DNA of 5,086 bases from Sulfurimonas autotrophica (GTDB lineage Bacteria; Campylobacterota; Campylobacteria; Campylobacterales; Sulfurimonadaceae): contig DQUE01000079.1 in the NCBI GenBank assembly GCA_015662405.1, forward strand, positions 1-5,086, given 5' to 3'. The position numbers were made by a program, and so were the translations under genes. A model generated the notes under the pieces. It saw nothing but the letters and a program-made list of their open reading frames with translations, had not been told where the DNA came from and ran no database searches. This document shows, in pieces, positions 1 to 5,013 of the stretch; position 1 is the stretch's first letter; the number at the start of each line of letters is the position of its first letter.

Positions 1-3
1 AAT

Positions 4-38
4 GTAACTACTGTTATACAACACAGTAGTTACTTTTT
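4..38 (+). terminator. Rho-independent terminator of an upstream gene
   Basis: A perfect 11-bp stem, GTAACTACTGT (4-14) pairing with ACAGTAGTTAC (23-33), encloses an 8-nt loop (15-22) and is followed directly by five T residues (34-38). The T tract is only on the right, so it terminates plus-strand transcription coming from a gene off the left edge. No coding sequence is visible in the first 96 bases. The stem is not GC-rich (4 GC pairs of 11), but its length and perfection make it convincing. Confidence 0.85.
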
Positions 39-56
39 CTATAATATACTATAATA
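39..56 (+). promoter_or_regulatory. Candidate -10 region of the CobW-like gene (duplicated TATAAT)
   Basis: The 8-mer CTATAATA occurs twice, at 39-46 and 49-56, giving two perfect TATAAT hexamers 10 bp apart, right after the terminator. No convincing -35 hexamer is seen. This fits the housekeeping promoters of Campylobacterota, which rely on the -10 box and AT-rich upstream DNA. The second box would place a transcript start near 62, about 50 nt ahead of the coding region. In DNA this AT-rich, TATAAT also arises by chance, so the call is moderate. Confidence 0.4.
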
Positions 57-96
57 CTTCAGACAATTAGTTCTATACAAACATAATTCCATATAA

Positions 97-103
97 AAGG
101 AAG
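97..103 (+). promoter_or_regulatory. Ribosome binding site supporting a non-ATG start of the CobW-like gene
   Basis: AAGGAAG lies 5 nt before ATC (109) and 8 nt before ATA (112), normal Shine-Dalgarno spacing for either. It is 56 nt before the first ATG (160), too far to serve it. It is therefore the main evidence that translation starts upstream of the Walker A motif on a rare codon. Confidence 0.5.
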
Positions 104-111
104 ATCCCATC

Positions 112-1080
112 ATACAGTCATTTATAATTACAGGATTTTTAGGTGTTGGAAAAACCACCATGCTTACTAATACTGTCAAAAAATATTTTCAAGATAAAAA
201 AATTGCAATAGTGGTCAATGAGTTTGGTGATATAGGTGTTGATAGCAAAATTCTCACTAATGTGCACAGTGAAGTGCTTGAAATATCAGAAGGATGCATT
301 TGCTGTAAATTAGCACAAGAATTCGAAAGTGGAGTTACTGAAATCATACATAAATATCAACCAGAAATCATCTTTGTCGAAACATCTGGTGCTTCAGAGC
401 CTTTTCCAATTTTTCTCTCTTTACAAAATCTTGGTATATCAGTTGAAGGCATTATCTGTGTAGTTGATGCAAAAAATTTTGCTACCTATAAAGACAATTC
501 AACTGCAAAGTATCAAATAGGCGGTTCTAATATCATAGTACTTAATAAAGTCGATTTGGTAACACCCCAAGAGCTAGAAAAGGTAAAAAAAGAGGTTGTA
601 GAGATAAAAGAAGGCTACAATATTAAGAATAATCTTACTGGTGTACCGATATTTAACAGCTATATAATCCACCATGCACAACAAGGTCTTGTTAACAAAG
701 AAGTCTTTGAAGGTCTCTATAAAATAGAAGAGGTTATTGGACTTGCTAAAGATTATAAACACGATGAGCATACTACAAATGATTCTATCACACAAAAAGT
801 AACATACCTTAAAGAAAACATAGCATTTGGTGACATAGACAGACTATTAAAAGCACTTCCTAAGAGTATTTACCGATTAAAAGGGATTGTAAAAGTTACC
901 GATGTACCCAATCCTATATTTATTAACTACTCTTTTGGTGATGCAAGCTATGAAGAACTACCCGAGTATAATGAAAGTTCGATTTTAATACTCATTGGAG
1001 AACACATAGAGGACGACGTAAAGCTACTGTGTCAAACATTTCCTTTTTTAATCCTTCCGCAATTCAGCATAAATAAATAA
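112..1080 (+). CDS. CobW/COG0523-family GTP-binding protein (putative metallochaperone), non-canonical start
   Basis: This is a SIMIBI-class P-loop GTPase of the CobW/P47K (COG0523) family, cytoplasmic proteins thought to deliver metal ions such as Zn or Co to target enzymes. Counting from the proposed start at 112 (322 aa), the visible motifs are Walker A GFLGVGKTT (8-16), NEFGDIGVD (36-44), the family metal-binding GCICC (61-65, Cys62/64/65), the Walker B-side ETSG (90-93) and the guanine-specificity NKVD (145-148). The C-terminal third has a CobW_C-like stretch (ALPKSIYRLKGIVKV). A short HDEH before that domain could be a minimal metal-binding loop. The first ATG (160) lies just after the Walker A motif, so it cannot be the true start of a working GTPase. 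The frame is open back to the stop at 94-96, but offers only ATC (109), ATA (112), ATA (124) or ATT (127). A GGAAG Shine-Dalgarno at 99-103 favours 109 or 112. Metal and client protein are unknown; the family call is firm, the start is not. Confidence 0.85.
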   Translation: MQSFIITGFLGVGKTTMLTNTVKKYFQDKKIAIVVNEFGDIGVDSKILTNVHSEVLEISEGCICCKLAQEFESGVTEIIHKYQPEIIFVETSGASEPFPIFLSLQNLGISVEGIICVVDAKNFATYKDNSTAKYQIGGSNIIVLNKVDLVTPQELEKVKKEVVEIKEGYNIKNNLTGVPIFNSYIIHHAQQGLVNKEVFEGLYKIEEVIGLAKDYKHDEHTTNDSITQKVTYLKENIAFGDIDRLLKALPKSIYRLKGIVKVTDVPNPIFINYSFGDASYEELPEYNESSILILIGEHIEDDVKLLCQTFPFLILPQFSINK

Positions 1081-1104
1081 TTTATGCTGTGTATATTCTA
1101 CACA
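1065..1104 (+). terminator. Two overlapping hairpins at the end of the CobW-like gene, possible weak terminator
   Basis: CAGCATAAA (1065-1073) pairs perfectly with TTTATGCTG (1081-1089) around a 7-nt loop that contains the stop codon. A second stem, TGTGTA (1088-1093) with TACACA (1099-1104), has a 5-nt loop. The two stems share 1088-1089, so they largely exclude each other. Neither is followed by a T tract, so these are not canonical intrinsic terminators; 3'-end protection or attenuation is equally possible. The pairing is certain, the function is inferred. Confidence 0.35.
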
Positions 1105-1187
1105 CTAAGATTTAATTATTCGTTATAAAATCATCCATACAGAAAACCCCACTCTCGCATATAAGGCAATTTAGCCAAAAATAGATT

Positions 1188-1207
1188 ATAAAATTTTATA
1201 AAATTTT
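1188..1207. repeat. Tandem 10-bp A4T4 repeat, probable curved DNA
   Basis: ATAAAATTTT occurs twice head to tail (1188-1197, 1198-1207), followed by more A/T alternation. AAAATTTT units spaced by about one helical turn are a known cause of intrinsic DNA curvature. Lying about 150 bp upstream of the candidate -10 box, it could act as an architectural element or a nucleoid-protein site. The repeat is certain; the role is inferred. Confidence 0.5.
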
Positions 1208-1261
1208 ATATATAATATATTTAAGTTTTAATTATGTTTATTGTTATATTTTTCTAAAAAC

Positions 1262-1276
1262 TCCTATAATATAGGA
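1262..1276. promoter_or_regulatory. 15-bp palindrome TCCTATA-A-TATAGGA, candidate operator
   Basis: TCCTATA (1262-1268) and TATAGGA (1270-1276) form a perfect 7-bp dyad around a single A, the usual geometry of a dimeric-regulator operator rather than of an RNA hairpin, since a 1-nt loop cannot fold fully. A TATAAT (1265-1270) is embedded in it, so it may overlap an upstream promoter. No regulator is encoded in the window. Confidence 0.35.
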
Positions 1277-1291
1277 AATAGAGAAAATTAC

Positions 1292-1321
1292 TTTTATAAT
1301 AAACCCTGATTTATTATAAAA
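1292..1321. repeat. 12-bp perfect inverted repeat with CCCTGA centre
   Basis: The 12-nt arm at 1292-1303 (TTTTATAATAAA) is exactly complementary to 1310-1321 (TTTATTATAAAA), around the hexamer CCCTGA (1304-1309). All arm pairs are A-T. There is no T tract after it, so it is a poor terminator. It lies about 30 bp upstream of the candidate -10 at 1351 and contains its own TATAAT (1295-1300), suiting an operator or activator site for the oxidoreductase operon. An AACCCT in it (1302-1307) recurs at 1336-1341. Confidence 0.45.
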
Positions 1322-1348
1322 TAAATAGAAATTTTAACCCTAAAATGG

Positions 1349-1356
1349 TTTATAAT
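1349..1356 (+). promoter_or_regulatory. Candidate -10 box of the 2-oxoacid oxidoreductase operon
   Basis: TTTATAAT contains a perfect TATAAT (1351-1356). No recognisable -35 is present 17 bp upstream (the hexamer at 1328-1333 is GAAATT), as is usual for Campylobacterota housekeeping promoters. Transcription would start near 1363, giving a leader of about 95 nt before the first gene. The copies of TATAAT at 1265 and 1295 are alternatives. Confidence 0.4.
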
Positions 1357-1457
1357 CTTAAATATATATTTTAATTATTAAACTTAACTGTAGGTTAGGC
1401 TATTTCAATGTAATTTATCGAAACTTTTTCGTATTCGTACTAAATTAGGAGGTAACA

Positions 1458-2171
1458 ATGTTAAAGAAAATAACAGAAGGTCCGGCTGGGTATATGCCCA
1501 CATCCGCACCATATATGGGAGTTGAACTTGCACCGGAAGGGCAAGCTTTGCTTTATGGAAATAAAGTGAGTGAAGAAGAGGCTATGCGCGATGCTGCAAG
1601 AGCACTTCTTACAAAAGAGAATCCAACAATTTTCCCTGGTCCACAAATATTATGGGACTGGAAAAATGATATTGCAGAAAAAGCAGAAGCACTTTTAGAA
1701 TTAGCCTCTGAAATTCCAAACTGTAAAATAATTCCAATGCCAGACTATAGACCAAAATATCCGAAAATTGATGTGAAGGCAGAGATTAATCCTAATCACC
1801 CTAACCTCACAATTTTAGATAACAAAATCAAAGCATGTATTTTTGTTGGTGTACACTGTCACTATGCAAATCTATCTCTTAGAATGATACGTGCAGGTAC
1901 CGATTGTTACACTATAGCATTATGTGCTTATATGGGTCATGAAGAGGCAATGGTATCAATCAGAGACCTTCATGCAGAAGATATTCAAAAATTTAAAGAG
2001 ATCATAATTGAAGAGAGAAACAAACTAGGAATTGAGTGGGAAACTACTTTACCACCTAAAAATCCATCTTTACCTAAAGAAGATTTGACTACATTGTCAC
2101 CAGCTGATTATGGTGAGTATAGAAGTCTCATCATGACAAGAAAAGGTGAACATGTTACTGAAGTTGAATAA
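1458..2171 (+). CDS. porD: 2-oxoacid:ferredoxin oxidoreductase D subunit, CO-dehydrogenase beta/ACS epsilon-like
   Basis: This first gene of the operon (237 aa) starts at an ATG 4 nt after a near-perfect AGGAGGT. The protein has no ferredoxin CxxCxxCxxxC motif, so it is not the small 4Fe-4S delta subunit of OorD/PorD type found in four-subunit enzymes, despite the shared letter. Its segment 126-170 (ACIFVGVHCHYANLS onward, then TIALCAYMGHEEA) resembles the C-terminal half of the archaeal CODH/acetyl-CoA synthase epsilon (CdhB) fold, and similar proteins sit in the five-subunit Por/For operons of Aquificales and Campylobacterota. Five cysteines (89, 127, 134, 150, 156) are too scattered to suggest a standard cluster. 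No signal peptide or membrane segment is seen. It is presumably an accessory or structural subunit of the cytoplasmic enzyme. The operon role is well supported by context; the CdhB kinship is from memory of the family; the molecular function is not known to me. Confidence 0.8.
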   Translation: MLKKITEGPAGYMPTSAPYMGVELAPEGQALLYGNKVSEEEAMRDAARALLTKENPTIFPGPQILWDWKNDIAEKAEALLELASEIPNCKIIPMPDYRPKYPKIDVKAEINPNHPNLTILDNKIKACIFVGVHCHYANLSLRMIRAGTDCYTIALCAYMGHEEAMVSIRDLHAEDIQKFKEIIIEERNKLGIEWETTLPPKNPSLPKEDLTTLSPADYGEYRSLIMTRKGEHVTEVE

Positions 2172-2183
2172 AGGAGATAATCA

Positions 2184-3368
2184 ATGAGTCCAAATCCAGA
2201 AAAAAAATTAGAAAAAAAATTAGTAGATATCAACTATCTGTTAAAAGAAGCTCCAAGAGAGAAGCACTTTATTACAGGTGCTCAGGCAATGGCTGAAGCT
2301 GTTAAGAGAGCAAGTGTTGATATGGCTATCGCATACCCTATTACACCACAATCAGAGGTAATGCACCTTGTTGGTGATATTTATGCACAAGGTCACATTA
2401 AGGAGTACTATAGAGCAGAAGAAGAGCTTGGTACAATGTCTGCTATCGCAGGTGCTGCAAGAGCAGGCGTACGTCTTTTCACAGCAACATCAGGACCAGG
2501 ATTACTTCGTGGTTTAGAAGCGATTGTTTCATGGCCAGGTCACCGTGTGCCAGCTGTACTTGGTATATTAACGCGTGTTATCAACGCACCACTATCTATT
2601 CAACCAGATAATATTGAAATGGCATATATGATGCATTGTGGTGCAGTAATGTTACACGCTGAAAATCAGCAAGATACATTTGACTTTACATTAGCTGCAT
2701 TTGCTATTGCTGAAAAAGTCGATGTTTACATTCCTGTTGCAGTTGCTACAGAAGGTTTCTTTGTAACACATGCAAAAGGGTATGTTGAGATGACACCGGA
2801 AGATATGGCACTTAATGAGTTTGATCCTGTTGCTGCACCTGTTCCTGCTATGGATAATGAAACACCACCAGCAAGAATTCAAAGAGATGCACCTGTACAA
2901 AAGTCAAACTTTATGAGTTACTTAATTCATGCTGTATGGCAACAAGAGATCTGGGATTCAAACAGACGTGCAATGAAATATATCTATGAATATCTTGGTG
3001 GTCCAATTGAGGTTCAAAACCCTGAATCTGATGTCTTCCTTATTGCTTCTGGCTGTGCAGCTGCACAGGCAAGAGAAGCATGGAGATATGCGCAAGAAGC
3101 TGGTTTAAGTGTTGGACTTATTAAAGTAAGATCTATTAGACCATTCCCTGTAGATGAGATCAGAGAAACTGTTAAAAATGCAAAAGCAATAATAGTACCT
3201 GAGCATAATATTATCGGTTGGTTATGTAAAGAAGTAAAAGCAGCTATTCCAAATGGTGGAATTGTTACAGAGGGACCAAGAGTATATGGTGGTATGACAC
3301 TTCCAGTTGAGTTGATTATGAAAGAGATTCATAACTCACTTGGCTTAGAATACGACCTAAAACTATAA
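2184..3368 (+). CDS. porA: 2-oxoacid (probably pyruvate):ferredoxin oxidoreductase, alpha subunit
   Basis: The 394-aa alpha subunit supplies the PYR domain of the TPP-dependent active site that interconverts a 2-oxoacid + CoA with acyl-CoA + CO2 + reduced ferredoxin. The PYR domain (about 28-200) shows YPITPQSE (51-58), the glutamates of AEEELG (79-83) where the TPP-activating Glu is expected, TSGPG (102-106), and TR (130-131) followed by PLSIQPD (136-142), the place of the substrate-carboxylate Arg in pyruvate enzymes. The second domain (about 280-390) has the family motif RSIRPFP (316-322) and RVYGG (366-370). The length matches the usual alpha subunit (about 380-400). The first 28 residues form a charged lysine-rich leader. 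It begins 12 nt after the D gene with AAGGAGAT. Pyruvate versus 2-oxoglutarate specificity cannot be settled by reading. Confidence 0.95.
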   Translation: MSPNPEKKLEKKLVDINYLLKEAPREKHFITGAQAMAEAVKRASVDMAIAYPITPQSEVMHLVGDIYAQGHIKEYYRAEEELGTMSAIAGAARAGVRLFTATSGPGLLRGLEAIVSWPGHRVPAVLGILTRVINAPLSIQPDNIEMAYMMHCGAVMLHAENQQDTFDFTLAAFAIAEKVDVYIPVAVATEGFFVTHAKGYVEMTPEDMALNEFDPVAAPVPAMDNETPPARIQRDAPVQKSNFMSYLIHAVWQQEIWDSNRRAMKYIYEYLGGPIEVQNPESDVFLIASGCAAAQAREAWRYAQEAGLSVGLIKVRSIRPFPVDEIRETVKNAKAIIVPEHNIIGWLCKEVKAAIPNGGIVTEGPRVYGGMTLPVELIMKEIHNSLGLEYDLKL

Positions 3369-3380
3369 TAAGGAGATAAA

Positions 3381-4289
3381 ATGAGTTTAAAATATATAAC
3401 TCCAGTAGAGAGATTTAAGAAGTATCTACCAAAAGATTATGTAGAACTAGTTGACTACGGTCCATTTGGTAAGACACAAGAAGAAGCTGGCCCAGGTAAC
3501 ATGGGGCAGTTTAAAGAATTAGTTGAAGAGCACCCTATGTGTTCAGGTTGTTGGATGGCATACTACATCAGATTGATTTTCGCTTCACTTCCAAACCCTG
3601 AAGACACTGTAACATTAGGTACAGCTGGTTGTGGTCGTTTGGCTATTTCTCAAGCTGCAGTACCATTTATTTATGGTAACTACGGTGACCAAAATGCTAT
3701 GGCTTCTGGACTTACACGTGCATTTAGATTGCGTTTTCCAGATAAAACAAAAGATGTTATTACTATTGCCGGTGACGGTGGTACTATGGATATCGGTTTT
3801 TCAATGACTATGCACTCATGGATTCGTGGTGAAAAATTTACTACAATCATGCTTGACAATGAAGTTTATGGAAATACTGGTGGTCAATCATCAGGTATGT
3901 CTCCAAAAGGTGCTATTTTGAAAATGGCTCCAAAAGGAAAAGACTTCGGTAAAATGCCAGCAACAGAACTTGCAAGAGCGGCTGGTTGTGTATATACTGT
4001 AAGAATGTCTCCAACAAACATCAAAAAAGCGGCTAAAATTATTAGACGTGCAATTTTTGTAGCTCGTGAAGTTGGACCAACATTCATTCATGCATATACA
4101 TCATGTAATATTGAGTACTCAATTCCTACACATGAAGTATTTGCAGATGCAAAAGCACAGGAGAAAGATCGTTTTACATTCGAAGAGTACATGACTGATG
4201 AAGCAAAAGAAGTAATTGAACGTGTAGAAGCTGAAGAAAAAGCAGCTAGAATGGCAAGAAAAGCTCAGAAAACAGAGGCGGTAAACTAA
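3381..4289 (+). CDS. porB: 2-oxoacid (probably pyruvate):ferredoxin oxidoreductase, beta subunit, TPP and 4Fe-4S binding
   Basis: The 302-aa beta subunit binds thiamine diphosphate and one 4Fe-4S cluster. The TPP motif begins GDGGTMDIG (131-139) and closes with LDNEVYGNTGGQ (158-169); Asp132 and Asn160 are the expected Mg ligands. The VYxNTGGQ form is typical of pyruvate enzymes (TEVYSNTGGQ), whereas 2-oxoglutarate enzymes usually read NNxxYGMTGGQ, so pyruvate is favoured. Cluster cysteines are Cys54 and Cys57 (CSGCW), Cys84 (AGCGR) and Cys242 (TSCNIE), the four expected positions. The usual Gly after the CxxC is replaced by Trp58. The N-terminal 50 residues and a highly charged helical tail (about 270-300, rich in E, K, A) make it slightly longer than minimal beta subunits of about 280 aa. 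It starts 12 nt after the alpha gene behind AAGGAGAT, and no frameshift is seen. Confidence 0.95.
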   Translation: MSLKYITPVERFKKYLPKDYVELVDYGPFGKTQEEAGPGNMGQFKELVEEHPMCSGCWMAYYIRLIFASLPNPEDTVTLGTAGCGRLAISQAAVPFIYGNYGDQNAMASGLTRAFRLRFPDKTKDVITIAGDGGTMDIGFSMTMHSWIRGEKFTTIMLDNEVYGNTGGQSSGMSPKGAILKMAPKGKDFGKMPATELARAAGCVYTVRMSPTNIKKAAKIIRRAIFVAREVGPTFIHAYTSCNIEYSIPTHEVFADAKAQEKDRFTFEEYMTDEAKEVIERVEAEEKAARMARKAQKTEAVN

Positions 4290-4290
4290 T

Positions 4291-5001
4291 ATGGCTGATA
4301 AAACAAAGAAAAAAAGATATAACATACGTATTTCTGGATTAGGTGGACAAGGTGTTGTAACAACAGCTCACATTCTTGGTTCAACAATGGATAATGCAGG
4401 ACAATATGCATCATTGGTACCATTTTTTGGTTCTGAAAAAAGAATGGCACCTGTTGAAGCTTATGTAAGAGCTTCTACAGAGCCCATTTATGAAGTTGGT
4501 GAAGTTGTATATCCTGATATAATCATGATTTACCACTCACAAGTTGTAACACATGGTAAATCTTATACGATGCCATTTTACACAGGGTTGAAGCCTGATA
4601 GTTTGATTATCATCAACTCTGAAGTAAATGTACTTGATGAAGATGATATAAAAGTTTTAAAAGATTTAAGAGCTACTGTTGTCCAATTTGATGCTACAAA
4701 ACTTGCACTTGATCTTGCAGGTACAGAACTAGCAACAAATATGGCAATGATGGGTATGATGCTTGGGCTTATCAATCTTGTAAGTATTGATAATATTGAA
4801 ACAGCGGTAAAAGAGCGATTCCTTGGAACATCATTCGTATCGTCTGGTGGTACAGCTATGCTTGACTCCGCTATAGAGAAAAAGTTCAAGAAAAAAGAAG
4901 AATTACTGCAAAAAAACATGGATGTAATCAGTAAAACTTTTGAAATGGCAGACTCTATCGATCTTGATACTGAAGATTTAATCATTAAATTCGATATATA
5001 A
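4291..5001 (+). CDS. porG: 2-oxoacid (probably pyruvate):ferredoxin oxidoreductase, gamma subunit
   Basis: The 236-aa gamma subunit forms the domain of the catalytic core that contacts CoA and packs against alpha and beta. The N-terminal signature GLGGQGVVT (16-24) and the FGSEKRMAPVEAYVR segment (46-60) correspond to the family's GxGGQGv and FGxExRGgpv motifs. At 236 aa it is about 50 residues longer than the gamma subunit of four-subunit enzymes (about 185). The extra part is the charged tail from about 188 on (KKFKKKEELLQ and following), as in the larger gamma subunits of five-subunit enzymes. Its ATG is only 1 nt past the beta stop codon. The nearest Shine-Dalgarno is a weak GAGG (4275-4278), 12 nt away and inside the beta gene, so translation is probably coupled to beta, which would favour equal amounts. 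Confidence 0.93.
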   Translation: MADKTKKKRYNIRISGLGGQGVVTTAHILGSTMDNAGQYASLVPFFGSEKRMAPVEAYVRASTEPIYEVGEVVYPDIIMIYHSQVVTHGKSYTMPFYTGLKPDSLIIINSEVNVLDEDDIKVLKDLRATVVQFDATKLALDLAGTELATNMAMMGMMLGLINLVSIDNIETAVKERFLGTSFVSSGGTAMLDSAIEKKFKKKEELLQKNMDVISKTFEMADSIDLDTEDLIIKFDI

Positions 5002-5013
5002 AAAGGAAAATAA

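Larger units (their letters stand above)
1081..1457. other. 377-bp AT-rich intergenic region with repeats and the operon promoter
   Basis: No open reading frame with a ribosome binding site is seen on either strand, and no tRNA, rRNA or CRISPR repeat. The region holds the 3' hairpins of the CobW-like gene (to 1104), a phased A4T4 repeat (1188-1207), a 15-bp palindrome (1262-1276), a 12-bp inverted repeat (1292-1321), a small inverted repeat ATTTTA/TAAAAT (1331-1346), a candidate -10 box (1351-1356), a tandem TTCGTA (1428-1439) and the AGGAGGT ribosome binding site (1447-1453). About 1105-1187 shows nothing that could be interpreted. It most likely carries the promoter and control sites of the oxidoreductase operon. 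Confidence 0.75.

Noticed and set aside
160..162. ATG at 160 as the start of the CobW-like gene
   Set aside because: It would remove the complete Walker A motif encoded in the same open frame just upstream, and no Shine-Dalgarno precedes it at a suitable distance.
1292..1321. Rho-independent terminator at the 12-bp inverted repeat
   Set aside because: The arms are entirely A-T and no T tract follows the right arm, so a regulatory site is more plausible.
1428..1439. Tandem TTCGTA repeat and small CGAAA/TTTCG hairpin (1419-1431) as regulatory elements
   Set aside because: Two copies of 6 bp and a 5-bp stem with a 3-nt loop are too short to separate from chance in this AT-rich leader.
1363..1457. 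TPP riboswitch in the leader of the TPP-dependent enzyme operon
   Set aside because: The conserved CUGAGA and ACCUGAUC elements are absent; CCCTGATTT at 1304-1312 is only a chance partial match and is upstream of the proposed transcript start.
4578..4985. 135-codon open frame on the minus strand inside the gamma gene
   Set aside because: It lies wholly antisense to a gene with clear family motifs, its serine/isoleucine-rich composition is what the complement of that gene gives, and it resembles no family. The other minus-strand frames at 574-795, 1461-1646, 2691-2900, 3884-4091 and 4119-4325 were dropped for the same reason.
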